From CAYSPU01 sp964432995 (lineage in GTDB: Bacteria > Verrucomicrobiota > Verrucomicrobiia > Limisphaerales > JAHDYP01), in contig CAYSPU010000024.1 in NCBI GenBank assembly GCA_964432995.1, positions 1 to 34,653 on the forward strand: a stretch of DNA of 34,653 nt. The letters run 5' to 3'. The stretch's first letter is position 1, and each line of letters opens with the position of its first letter. The position numbers were made by a program, and so were the translations under genes. This document shows positions 14,390-23,900 of this stretch, piece by piece. The notes beneath the pieces are model-generated. The model saw only the letters and a program-made list of their open reading frames with translations. It made no database searches and was not told the DNA's origin.

Positions 14390-16618
14390 TCAACGGTGAG
14401 ATTCGAACTTCACGATGGTCAAGGAATGAGGGGCCAAACGGGTCACTCCGCCGCTGAAGGTGAGCGCGGTTCGTTCCGGGACGACGCGGTTGGGGTGCTC
14501 GACGTCATTGTAGGCGTCAGGGGAATCGCCGGACAGGACGATGGCGGTATGCGTCCCTTGCAGGGGGACGTCCTCGAGCTTCACGGTGCAGGCAACTTCC
14601 TGGGATGGGTGGCGGTTCACCAGAGCGATCGCCCAGTTCCGGCCGGTCGGGTCGACCGTGGCCACGGCGTCGATCACGGGAACGAAGTCGTCGCCGTGAA
14701 CAAGCACGCCGGCGTCCAGGTCGATCGGTGACACGCGGCTTTCGAGCTGGGTGGCATAGAGCGCCAGCGTGTGAAAGGTCGTGCGCTTGACCAGGCCCTT
14801 CGGGTGGACGAACAGCGGCCCGCGGGTGTTCACGATCGGGGCGATGTTGGCCATGCCCACGTCTTCGGCGTGCCGCAAGCAGGCGTTGAGAAACGATGCC
14901 GAGAAGAGGGCGTCGGCCATCGAGTATTGCGAGGCGATGGCGTTTTTCTCCCGGGCGCGGATCAAGGCGGCGACGGCCTCGTCGTGGGGATCGCTGACTT
15001 CCTTGCGGGGAAAGCCCGGATGGTGCCAGCCCCGGAGGTTCCATTCGTCAAAGGCGATCCGGATGCGACCGCGATGTCCGGCGTCTTCGAGCACCTCGAT
15101 GACGCGGGAGATCGTGTTCTCCGGTCCTTCGGATCGCAGGATGCAGGTCAGGTAGTCGGGCGTGAGGTTTTCGCCCCAGCAAGGGAGCCAATACTCGTGA
15201 ATGGCGACGTATTTCAGGTGCTGCCCGGCGGCGTTGAGCAGCGGCAGGGTCCAGTCGCGTTCCGGAGTGGCGGCGGCCAGCAGCACGATCGACGGGTCGG
15301 CGGCCTGCATCAGTTGCGCCGATCTCGAGACCAGCGGTCCCCATTCCTGGGGAGTTCGCGCCCCGATCTCGTGTTCGCCCCAGTTCTCGTTGCCGATGCT
15401 CCAGAAGCGGACCTTCCGGGGCTCGGGATATCCGCTGCTGGCGCGGAGCCGGGCGTTGGGCCCGTCGGTTCCGTTGCAGTATTCGACCCAGTCCCGCATT
15501 TCCTCGGGGGTGCCGTTCCCAGCGTTCGAGCAGATGTAGGGCTCGCAACCGACCAGCCGGCACCATTCGACGAACTCGTCGGTACCGAAGGTGTTGGGGT
15601 CCACGACACCCCAGACGGGATCCGGCACGGGCTTGCGGTTTCGCCCGACGCCGTCCTTCCAGTGATAGCCGCTGGCGAAGCATCCTCCCGGCCAGCGAAC
15701 GACCGAGAGCTTGAGTTCCTTCAGCGCGGCGATGACATCCTGACGGTAACCGCGCGCATCCGCGAGCGGCGACCCGGGTTCGAAGATGCCGCCATAGATC
15801 TGGCCGTCGAAGTGTTCGATGAACCCGCCGAAGAGCATCGGGCTGTAGGGGACGGAAGGTGCCTGGGGGTGGAGAGTGACCAGCGCTTGGGGCGCGTCGC
15901 TGGGGGGCGTGGCCATCGGCTCGAGCGACACGTCGTCGAACCAGGCCTGCCCGGTGGACGCGCCCCACCCGCCAAAAAGGCAGTTGATTTCCAGTTCGGT
16001 GGCGGCCCCGGTGCGGAAGAGAGTGGATACCTGGGTCCAGTCCTTCGTGCCCGCCACTCGGGCGGTTCTCACGTGCTGAAGGTTCTGGATGTTCAGCAGC
16101 GCGCCCACCGCACCGCGGACGTTGGCCGTCTTGATCCACCCCGAGAGACTGTGGAAGGTGTTCGAGCGGACGGCGACCGTGGCGGTCCAGGCGGCGTCCG
16201 AGCCCTGATCAGAGCGGATGGAAACGCATCGAGTTCCCGTTCTCCCGGGCGATTCGACGGTCCAGCGAGCGGCGGTGTCGCCTTGCCAGGCGCGCGATTT
16301 CCAGCCACGGACACCGGCAGCGGTTGCCTCCTCGAACGAGGGATTGGGCAGCAAGTTGGCTCGAACAGCGGAGTCCGGTGTCGGCTGAAGCGCCGCCGCC
16401 AGCAAGGTCCCGACGCAGGGCGCGATGTTCTCCGCCCCGCGGACGGGGTGCAGGGGAGTCAGCGCCAGGAGCAATGCCGACAGCCAGACGATGCCCGCAT
16501 GAACTCGGGGCGGAACAGGAGTAGCCTTGGGAGTTGGGACTTCATGATCCGCCCTGAATTCGTGAGGTGGTTCATGGGAAGGCCGGACCTCCAAAGTCTG
16601 GACGCGCGTTGGGTCCAT
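14390..16618 (-). CDS. GH51 alpha-L-arabinofuranosidase with N-terminal carbohydrate-binding domain
   Basis: The enzyme removes terminal L-arabinofuranose from arabinan or arabinoxylan. From an ATG at 16618 it is 742 residues: a hydrophobic secretion segment (about 40-60, WLSALLLALTPLHPVRGA), a CBM4/9-like beta domain (about 85-235, LLPNPSFEEA opening and FDDVSLEP end), and the GH51 barrel and C-terminal beta domain (about 250-742). The barrel shows MLFGGFIEHFDGQIYGG, VVRWPGGCFASGYHWKDG, the acid/base glutamate in SIGNENWG (E411) and the nucleophile in AFDEWNLRG (E525). The true start is unclear: the open frame continues up to 16780 but that part overlaps a dispersed repeat. A good-looking start MKSQLPRLLLF at 16545 lies in another frame, so a one-base indel near 16500 is possible. 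Confidence 0.9.
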   Translation of the reverse strand: MDPTRVQTLEVRPSHEPPHEFRADHEVPTPKATPVPPRVHAGIVWLSALLLALTPLHPVRGAENIAPCVGTLLAAALQPTPDSAVRANLLPNPSFEEATAAGVRGWKSRAWQGDTAARWTVESPGRTGTRCVSIRSDQGSDAAWTATVAVRSNTFHSLSGWIKTANVRGAVGALLNIQNLQHVRTARVAGTKDWTQVSTLFRTGAATELEINCLFGGWGASTGQAWFDDVSLEPMATPPSDAPQALVTLHPQAPSVPYSPMLFGGFIEHFDGQIYGGIFEPGSPLADARGYRQDVIAALKELKLSVVRWPGGCFASGYHWKDGVGRNRKPVPDPVWGVVDPNTFGTDEFVEWCRLVGCEPYICSNAGNGTPEEMRDWVEYCNGTDGPNARLRASSGYPEPRKVRFWSIGNENWGEHEIGARTPQEWGPLVSRSAQLMQAADPSIVLLAAATPERDWTLPLLNAAGQHLKYVAIHEYWLPCWGENLTPDYLTCILRSEGPENTISRVIEVLEDAGHRGRIRIAFDEWNLRGWHHPGFPRKEVSDPHDEAVAALIRAREKNAIASQYSMADALFSASFLNACLRHAEDVGMANIAPIVNTRGPLFVHPKGLVKRTTFHTLALYATQLESRVSPIDLDAGVLVHGDDFVPVIDAVATVDPTGRNWAIALVNRHPSQEVACTVKLEDVPLQGTHTAIVLSGDSPDAYNDVEHPNRVVPERTALTFSGGVTRLAPHSLTIVKFESHR

Positions 16619-16711
16619 GAACCCGTCGGAGGTAGGGCGCGACTCCGAGGAGGACTCGCGAGCAGGTCTCCGCATCGCGCCGGAAACCAGTGTTTTGCGA
16701 GCATGCTTTTT

Positions 16712-16759
16712 CGGCGCCCTCGGAGAGGTCGCCCTACCTTTCATGCGAAGTGGTATCCC
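16712..16759. repeat. 48-bp interspersed repeat, copy upstream of the GH51 gene
   Basis: Identical over 48 bases to 13911-13958 and in the same orientation; a shorter, one-mismatch copy lies at 3479-3506. It lies between the GH172 and GH51 genes. Confidence 0.85.
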
Positions 16760-16837
16760 GGAGTCGAGAGGGGGATTCATGGAGAGGCGACTTTGAGTAT
16801 GGCGAAGGGCAGATCATGAGACGGGCATTCCGGGGTT

Positions 16838-18520
16838 TCATTCGACCGGACGTCGGCGATGGACTTGTTCGATGGCGTCCGCTCTCTTCTTGAGGTCGCC
16901 GAGCTGCATGATCGGGTGGGCGGCCTCGTCCGGGCGGGCGGGGCGGTTGTGCGAAGCGCCGGGTTTGGCGTACCAGAACGTCACTGCGGAGTAGCCCAGC
17001 AGGTTCCACGGGTTGCGGATGTCCGTGCCAAACGAGGATTCCATGTCAAAGACCAGGCGTTGCCGGAAGGGGATGGCGTCGAGGCTGCGGGTGCGCGTGC
17101 AGACATTGAAGCCCGTGGTGCGACCGTCCAATCCGCCCACGCGCGCGTTGGCCAGGAAGGGGACGCAGAACTCATCCTGTCGCGTGGGAACCTCCCCGCC
17201 GGCCCATCCGTAGTAGTCCTCCGTCCCGGTGCCGAAGTGAGTGGGGAAGCCCTGATCCCAGGCGGCGTCCACGTAGATCTTCTCGTCGCCTTCGCCCCAC
17301 CAACTGCCCTGGATATTGAGTACGGTCCACGCGTCGCCCACGAACACGCCCTGGCCGCGGATGTCGATGAAGTTCCAATCCTGGAAGGGCGTGCCGGGGA
17401 CCACGTCGTCCGGGCGCCAATTGGCGTGGAAGTGCATCGAACGGTCATCCCAATTCCAGCTCGAGGTGTTGGCCTGAACGACGATCTCGACTGGTTTGGT
17501 GCCCAGGTTCAAAAGGCGCAGTGTGGCCGCGCTCCGATACGGCATCACCCAGCGGCAGACCATGGTGCCGTCCGCGGTGACGGTGCGTTGCCAGGTCTGA
17601 ATCGGATGCAGCGAATCGGCGCTGCAGAAGAAGTCGCCGAGCGGGCACCAGACGGTTTCTTCGTCGTCGAACGCCATCGACAGCGCGGTGGAGCGCAGGA
17701 CTTCCGGATCCGTCACGGCGGCGGGTAAATGCGTGGTGAATTGGCGCAGGGCGGCTGGCCCGGCGGGAAGCTCCACCTCCAGCCTGGACCCAGGATCGAG
17801 CTTCGTCGCTTCCCGGATCTTGCCGGAGTGGACCTCGGGCGGGGCGAGCAAGGCTCGGCCGGCTCGATCCAGCGCCGCCGTCGCCGCGGCGTATCCGGTC
17901 CGGGTGAAGGTCTCGATCCTCGTGTCGGCGGGGTAGGCGCGATAGTTGATGAGGTAGTAGAACGGTTTTGCCGTCATGGTGACCCGGCAGCTTCTGCCGA
18001 AGGGGATGGGCAGGTAGCAGTTTCCCGCGCGTGCGGTCTGGGCACTGAACGGCGGTTGGACGGAACCGCGGCCGGTGACCAACTCGATCAAGCTCTCATC
18101 CAACACCGGCGTGGTCGCGCCGTCCAAATAGACGCGGACGTTCGGCCCTTTCCGATCCTCGAATCCGTAGTAGAAGAAAGGTGTCCAGAACTTGGTGAGA
18201 CAACCCGGCCCCTGATGCTCGAGGATCACCCATTCGGTGCGGTCATCGATCTCCTCTCTGCGGATGAAGCCGAGGCCATCGCTGTCCGCGAACCAGCCAG
18301 TGACATCCTGGTTGGGCTGGGTCCGGCTGGTGGAAGCGCGATTGTAGCTCGAGGCCTGCAGACACCGATAGAGCGGTGCAGGGAACCTCGCCACCGCGTC
18401 GCGGTCGGTCATCTCGGCCAGCAACGATTGCAGGGTCACCGTTTGGGCACAGACGGTCTGCAGGGCGCCCAGCAGGAGAAGGCTGGTCCGTATACTCGTC
18501 CAACGGCACCTGATGTTCAT
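16838..18520 (-). CDS. GH172 (DUF2961) family glycoside hydrolase, secreted
   Basis: Characterised GH172 members act on fructofuranosides (difructose dianhydride I) and on D-arabinofuranosides of mycobacterial-type arabinan. The 560-residue product has a signal peptide (about 12-25, LLLLGALQTVCAQ) and the DUF2961 pattern: QASSYNRAS (55-63), a GLGFIRREE strand, GPGCLTKFWTPFF (about 104-116), RVYLDGATTPV (about 129-139), PLGDFF (293-298), then WWGEGDEK and GTGTEDYYG. Glu413 and Glu434 in the last two motifs are 21 residues apart, the same spacing as the catalytic pair I recall for the founding enzyme (E270/E291). The ATG at 18520 starts 22 bases after the preceding gene, indicating an operon. 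The C-terminal ~25 residues are charged and probably disordered. Confidence 0.85.
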   Translation of the reverse strand: MNIRCRWTSIRTSLLLLGALQTVCAQTVTLQSLLAEMTDRDAVARFPAPLYRCLQASSYNRASTSRTQPNQDVTGWFADSDGLGFIRREEIDDRTEWVILEHQGPGCLTKFWTPFFYYGFEDRKGPNVRVYLDGATTPVLDESLIELVTGRGSVQPPFSAQTARAGNCYLPIPFGRSCRVTMTAKPFYYLINYRAYPADTRIETFTRTGYAAATAALDRAGRALLAPPEVHSGKIREATKLDPGSRLEVELPAGPAALRQFTTHLPAAVTDPEVLRSTALSMAFDDEETVWCPLGDFFCSADSLHPIQTWQRTVTADGTMVCRWVMPYRSAATLRLLNLGTKPVEIVVQANTSSWNWDDRSMHFHANWRPDDVVPGTPFQDWNFIDIRGQGVFVGDAWTVLNIQGSWWGEGDEKIYVDAAWDQGFPTHFGTGTEDYYGWAGGEVPTRQDEFCVPFLANARVGGLDGRTTGFNVCTRTRSLDAIPFRQRLVFDMESSFGTDIRNPWNLLGYSAVTFWYAKPGASHNRPARPDEAAHPIMQLGDLKKRADAIEQVHRRRPVE

Positions 18521-18542
18521 CGTGTGCTCTCGTGTTCTGGCA

Positions 18543-20669
18543 TTACTCGATGACGAACCAGGTGACTCCGCGCGCCGGCACCCGGACGGGCAGGGCGATG
18601 GAGTACTCGCGGTCGAGGGTGAAGGTCCGGGCGCGGCGGTCCTGCTCGCGGAGCGCGGCCTTCTTCTTCAGACCGGTGTAGTAGAGCGGGACGGAGAGGG
18701 TCTTGGCCACTTCGCGGTCGAGTGGATTGTAGATCATCAGCAGGCCCTTCTCCTTCAAGGCCGGGTTGACGTGCAGGATGTAGTCGAGATCCCGGCCATC
18801 GGCGCGGCGGAGGTGGATGATGTCCGAGTTCAGGATCGGGCGGTGGCGTTTGTAGAAGTCGACCCAGCGTTTGACCACGGCTTTGGTTTCCTCCGAATCG
18901 TAAAGGCGCGGGCCGCGGTAGCAGGCGATGACGCCGGTGCCGAAGAGGTTGGCCAGGCGCTGTTCGTAGTGCTCGAGGTGATCCTGGAGCGGTTCGATGG
19001 TCGCCGCCGCGCCGCCGCCGTGGTATTCGGTGAGCGGCACGAACATCCAGCCCATGCTGGGGGTCTTCTCCCAGGTGCCGTCGAAGATGTTCTGGCGTTC
19101 GATGATTTCCTGGTAGGGGCGCGGGAGGGACCAGTTGTCTTCGCGATAGCCCATGCCGGTCTTGGTGCCGCCGTTGAGGAAATACCAGTCCGGGATGTTC
19201 AGGTAGACGCCCTGGGAACGGCACCATTGATAGAGACCGGTGATCGCCTTCCACTGGACCCACTGCGAATCCTCCAGGCCGCGATGGTAAGGGTGATTGG
19301 TGCTGGCACACTGGTCGCCCGGATAGGAACCGTCGTGTTCGAGCACGCCCAGGCCGGCGAAACCGATGAACTGCTGCAGTTGCGCCAGGTAGTCGCGGCC
19401 CCAGGCGGCGCCGAGACACGGCATCACGCCAAAGCGCGCCGGGACGCCCTGCGTGTTGTCGGCGGCCGTGGCGGCGCCGCGGCTGGCCAGCAGCGAGTAG
19501 CCGCCCAGCGCCACACCCTGGGAACGTCCGTAATCCGCGAGTTCCTTGATTCGCGCCTGGTAACCGGGGTCGCGGCTTTCGAAATTGAAGCCGCTCCCGA
19601 AGGTGAGCACCGCCATCTCAAACCCGACGGCGGCGCACTGGTCGATCGCCTGCCGGACGGCGTCGGGTTCCGCGCTGCGGATGTGCATGAGCACGGGGTT
19701 TTCGGTCACCCAGGGCGCGACGGTGCGGTACATGCGGCGGATCGCCAGTGTTTTGCGCTCGCGCTCGGCGGTATCCTGCGCCAGTTCGAAGGCGCGGAAG
19801 CTCTCGAACCTGCCGTCAGGCGCGATGACCTGGCCCGGTCCCAGCGGCGGGCGGCACTCGAGCAGGCACGGGGTGCGCCGGTTGTAGTTCACCTGCGAGC
19901 TGTAGAGCGGGTCCGGCACCCAGAACACGCCGGCGCTGTGATTCGGCCCCGACATGCCGCCAAAGGTGTAGTCCGTTTCGACCATCAGGTTTGGCAACTG
20001 CCAGGTGGGTGAATCGTCCACAATCGACTCGGGCTCGACCGCCGCGAGGATTTCGCAGACGAACTTGTTCAGGCGCACCGGCTGGTCCGTGGCGTTTCGC
20101 ACGACGATCCATTTGCTCAGCAGGGGGATCCCATCATACAGCTCGTAGTGCACGTCTACGGTGACCCGGCCGAGATTCTCCGGGGCGGCGAATTCCAGTG
20201 CGAGCGAGACGCCAGGGGGCGGCCAGGGCAGATCTTGCGGCATCCACTCAAGCCGCTTCTTCCAGGGGAAACGTTCCGCGGTCTTCCCGGTGGTGTAACG
20301 CGTGAAGCGGAACGCCCCCGGCGCCGCCTGGAGCTTCTCCACCCACGCGGCGTCCAGGTAGTTGTGCACCGGCTGGCCGACCAGGCCGCCGACGTCGTAG
20401 CTCATGCCGTTGATCTCCACCCGCGCCTCCGGCCGCACCGAGCGGATGATGGACTCGCCGGTGATCAGGTTGTCGTAGGCGATGGTTGCGGCATTGGGCG
20501 CCAGCCGAACGACGCGGCGCACCAGGCCGTTATCCAGGGCGATTTCGCGGCCGTCCGCGCTCGGTTTGACCTGCGCTCGGAAAGACGACGGGTCCAGGAG
20601 CCAGTCCGGTGTCGCGGCGTGGAGGCCGAGGGCGGCCAGGGCGGGTAGAAGCAAACGAGGGATTTTCAT
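18543..20669 (-). CDS. Secreted glycoside hydrolase, alpha-galactosidase-like (GH36/clan GH-D type fold)
   Basis: From the ATG at 20669 the product has 708 residues and begins MKIPRLLLPALAALGLHAA, a signal peptide; an upstream start would add 21 unlikely residues. The layout resembles clan GH-D enzymes: an N-terminal beta-sandwich (about 30-300, IALDNGLVRRVVRLAPNA, IPLLSKWIVVRNATDQP), a TIM barrel (about 320-570) and a C-terminal beta domain with LLMIYNPLDRE. In the barrel, FAGLGVLEHDGSYPGD and VYLNIPDWYFLNGGTK occupy the places where the catalytic aspartates would be expected, but the canonical KWD/KYD nucleophile motif is not exact. I therefore propose the fold, not the substrate. It is the first hydrolase of the run, 22 bases upstream of the GH172 gene. 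Confidence 0.7.
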   Translation of the reverse strand: MKIPRLLLPALAALGLHAATPDWLLDPSSFRAQVKPSADGREIALDNGLVRRVVRLAPNAATIAYDNLITGESIIRSVRPEARVEINGMSYDVGGLVGQPVHNYLDAAWVEKLQAAPGAFRFTRYTTGKTAERFPWKKRLEWMPQDLPWPPPGVSLALEFAAPENLGRVTVDVHYELYDGIPLLSKWIVVRNATDQPVRLNKFVCEILAAVEPESIVDDSPTWQLPNLMVETDYTFGGMSGPNHSAGVFWVPDPLYSSQVNYNRRTPCLLECRPPLGPGQVIAPDGRFESFRAFELAQDTAERERKTLAIRRMYRTVAPWVTENPVLMHIRSAEPDAVRQAIDQCAAVGFEMAVLTFGSGFNFESRDPGYQARIKELADYGRSQGVALGGYSLLASRGAATAADNTQGVPARFGVMPCLGAAWGRDYLAQLQQFIGFAGLGVLEHDGSYPGDQCASTNHPYHRGLEDSQWVQWKAITGLYQWCRSQGVYLNIPDWYFLNGGTKTGMGYREDNWSLPRPYQEIIERQNIFDGTWEKTPSMGWMFVPLTEYHGGGAAATIEPLQDHLEHYEQRLANLFGTGVIACYRGPRLYDSEETKAVVKRWVDFYKRHRPILNSDIIHLRRADGRDLDYILHVNPALKEKGLLMIYNPLDREVAKTLSVPLYYTGLKKKAALREQDRRARTFTLDREYSIALPVRVPARGVTWFVIE

Positions 20670-20872
20670 AGGGCAAATGTGCGCTGACGGGACGACCGCG
20701 TTCCGTCGGCGAGGGTGTTGAGCAGGACGCACATGGTCTCGGTGTCAGGAATCGTCCCAGAGCCGTTTGAACTTGGCCAGCTCCCCGTGGCATCGAATAT
20801 CGTTACGTTCCTACCTTGACCCGACCCGAGCCACGGGGCGCAGGCGGCAACCGGGAAGCTGGGGAGAACGGA

Positions 20873-20904
20873 AGGCCGGGAGGGGTGCAACGCCCTCCCG
20901 GCCT
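20873..20904 (-). terminator. Strong stem-loop after the LamG gene
   Basis: AGGCCGGGAGGG and CCCTCCCGGCCT form a perfect 12-bp GC-rich stem with an 8-base loop, 29 bases after the LamG gene's stop. The following - strand bases are only moderately T-rich (TTCCGTTCT), so termination is likely but the U-tract is weak. Confidence 0.6.
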
Positions 20905-20932
20905 CTTCATTCCAACCCTGGCCAACCCATCA

Positions 20933-23900
20933 TCACGGAACGAAGGCCCTAAAGAACTGCCGGTCCGAACTCGGCGAAGTCGTCCAGGGAGAGACCGCAG
21001 TACTGTTGGTGGTCCATGGACCGCCGAGTTCGCCGGCCTGGAGGAGCACCCCCTGGCTCCAGGTGATGACGAGGTCACTGCCCGACGGGGCAATCGTCAG
21101 GGTGGGCGCGGTTACGACGCCGGTACCTGCCGCGAAATGCGCTTCCACCTGCGCGGGACTCAACGCGTAGTTGTAGAACGCCACCTCGTCCAATGCGCCA
21201 ACATAGCCGGTGGCGTCACTGACATTGATTCCGATGCCTTGGTCGAAGGGGATCGGGTTGTCTCCGGTTCCTTCGGCGGGGTTGGGGGCGAAGGTGCCGG
21301 TGGCGGTGGTGGTCTGGGCCACCAACTCGCCATTGACATAGAGCCGTTTGTCGCCGGTGGCGTCGTCAAAGGTGCAGACCAGGTGGTTCCAGTGTTCGGT
21401 CGCGGCGCTGCCGCCGGTGATGGTGTCGAAGCCGCTGGTCTTCTGGCCGGTGGTAAACGCCCACGTGTCCGATGCGTTCGCGGAGAGACTGTATCCGAAG
21501 GCCCATCCCTGGGAGGAGTTGGCGGACCAGAGGACCGGCCGGTCCGTCCCGGCAGCGTTGGGATCGATCTTGGCCCAAGCCTCCAGGGAGAACGCCGTGA
21601 ACGGATTCAAGTCCGCGCTGTAGGGCACCACGATACCGCCGTAGCCGAATCCGGCGCACGCGTTTGGGTCGCCGACGAGGGCGCCGGGCTGTTCGAGCGT
21701 CACGTTGACGTCGTAGGCGCCGTCGTGGCCGCCCACGGAATCGCGGGCCACGCTCTCGCCGACGGGTTCGTCCAGGCGCCAGTAGGCAACCGGTTGGGCC
21801 GCGACCACTGCTGCCGCGAGGCTGCCGGGAGCGACCGGAACCACGGTCAGCGTCGCCACCTGGCTGTTCGCACTGCCCACTTCGTTGGTGATGGCGACGG
21901 TGTAGTCGGCGGCAAACGAGGGTTGAAGATCCGTCAACGTCAGCGTGGGGGCGTCGGCCCCCGCGATGGCGACGTTGTTGCTTCGCCATTGGTAGGAAAG
22001 CGGCTCCGAACCCGCGGCTTCGACCGCGAAGGTCACGCTGGCTCCCTGCAATCTGCGGGTCGACACCGGCTCCGCCACGATGGTCGGCGGCGCCTTCGCG
22101 ATCACCACCGTGGCCACCTGGCTTTCCACGCTCCCGGCGGCGTTGCTCACGGTCAGGGTGTAGTCTCCGCTGTCGCTCTCGGCGGCCGGCGACAACGTCA
22201 GCGTGGCACCGGTCTGGCCCGCGACGGGGGTTGCCCCCTTGTACCAGCGATACGTGAACGGCGGAGTCCCGAGGACGACGGTGGGCACGGTTACCGTTCC
22301 GCCCTCATAGCCGTTGACGCTGACCGCATCCACTTTGAAGGCGGGAGCCACGGCCGGCGGGTTGACGCCGCGCGCGGCGAGGTAGTGCGCCTGAACCCGC
22401 TCGACGGAAAGCGCGTTCGTGTAGTAGGCCGCCTCGTCCAGGAAACCGACGAACGGATAACTGCCGCTGCTGATGCTGCAGACGGACCGCTCGACGGGTT
22501 TGATGAAGCGGGGGTCGTTGGTGCTCACCTCCACAAGGGTTCCATCCAGGTAGATGCTCTTGACCCGTCCGTCCCAGGTGCACACCAGGTGCTGCCATGC
22601 GTCCTGGGCGAAGCTCAGGGGCGCCGCCGCCAAGCCATCCCAGGTCGTGGCGGTGCTCGAGGTCTGCATGACGTGGCCGCGACCTCCCAGGTCCGTGAGG
22701 TCCATCAGGTAGTGCACCCAGCCGCGGGTGTCGCCCAGGGTGGGTTCATCCCGCCACCACATCGGGCACCGAATGCCCGTGACGCCGGGATCTTCCTTGT
22801 ACCAGATCTCGTAGGAGAAGGCGTCGGTCCGCACCAGGTCTTCATTCCGGGGGATATCGATGCGTCCGCTTCCGGGGAAGTAGAGCGCCGCGTCATCGTC
22901 CCCGACGAGCGGGGTGTCATTGGTGAGCACCATGGTGGTGCCGTTGAAGCTGCCGTTGCCCGCCGCCGCGAGGTAGCCAAGGTTCGTGGCGACGACACCC
23001 CCGGCCGCCGCATCGTTCAGGCGCCAATAGCCCACCGGGTTGCGGGCCAGGATCTGGGCGGCGTAACCGGCGGCGTTGGTGGTGGCCGCCTGGTAGTGCG
23101 CCAGCAATTCGTCGGCCGTCAGCGCCTGCGGATAGATCGCCACTTCGTCGAGTGCGCCCGAGAAGTAGCGGCCGAAGGCGCTGGCGCTGCCCATCTCCGT
23201 GTTCCACCCCGGATTCGGGACGAACGGCCGACTGAGAGCGGCCGATGCCGCCGGCACGCCGTTGACGTAGAGAACGGCGTTGGCGCCGTCGTAGACCCCG
23301 GCCAGATGACACCAGACTCCCACCTGCGCCACCCCGCCTTTCGCGGTCGCCACATACCCGGCATCGTCGCCCAAGCGGAACTCCCAGTCGGTGCCCGCGT
23401 CGTAGATGAGCCATCCGTTGCGTTCGCTGCCGCCGACATAGTAGAGGGCGGAGGCGACCCCGAGCGGGTGACCGGACCCGGGCTGTTTGCAGGCCCAGCA
23501 CTCCACCGTGAAGGGGCCGCTCGGATTCAGCGCCGTGTCGTAGGGCACACTGGCGCTGCCGCTGGCGAAGCTCGCGGCGGGATCGGAATCACCCAAAGCA
23601 CCGGTCACCCCGAGCGTTGCGCCTCCGCTGTAGGTGCCGTCGGCCTCGGACTCGAGAGGACTGAGGTTCGCGGCCAACGCCGGCGGCGTAGCGACCCCGT
23701 TGGTTTCACCCAGCCTCCAGTAGCCTACCGGATTGGCCGCGAGAATGGTTGTCGGGTAGTTCCCCGCCCCGCTGGTGCCGGCCTGGTAGTGCGCCTGCAG
23801 CGTCGCCGCACTCAACGCCTCCGCATACACCGCCACCTCATCCAGACACCCGACGAAATTGCGATCGCCCAGGACCATCGGCCCGCCGGAGTTGACCACC

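Noticed and set aside
16619..16780. N-terminal extension of the GH51 protein up to the ATG at 16780
   Set aside because: The added 54 residues are encoded by the dispersed 48-bp repeat and its surroundings and precede the secretion signal.
14771..16819. 682-codon open frame antisense to the GH51 gene
   Set aside because: The GH51 catalytic motifs fix the coding strand; the antisense frame has none and crosses a dispersed repeat.
18513..20012. 499-codon open frame antisense to the GH36-like gene
   Set aside because: It overlaps a gene with a signal peptide, TIM-barrel motifs and operon spacing; there is no independent evidence for the antisense frame.
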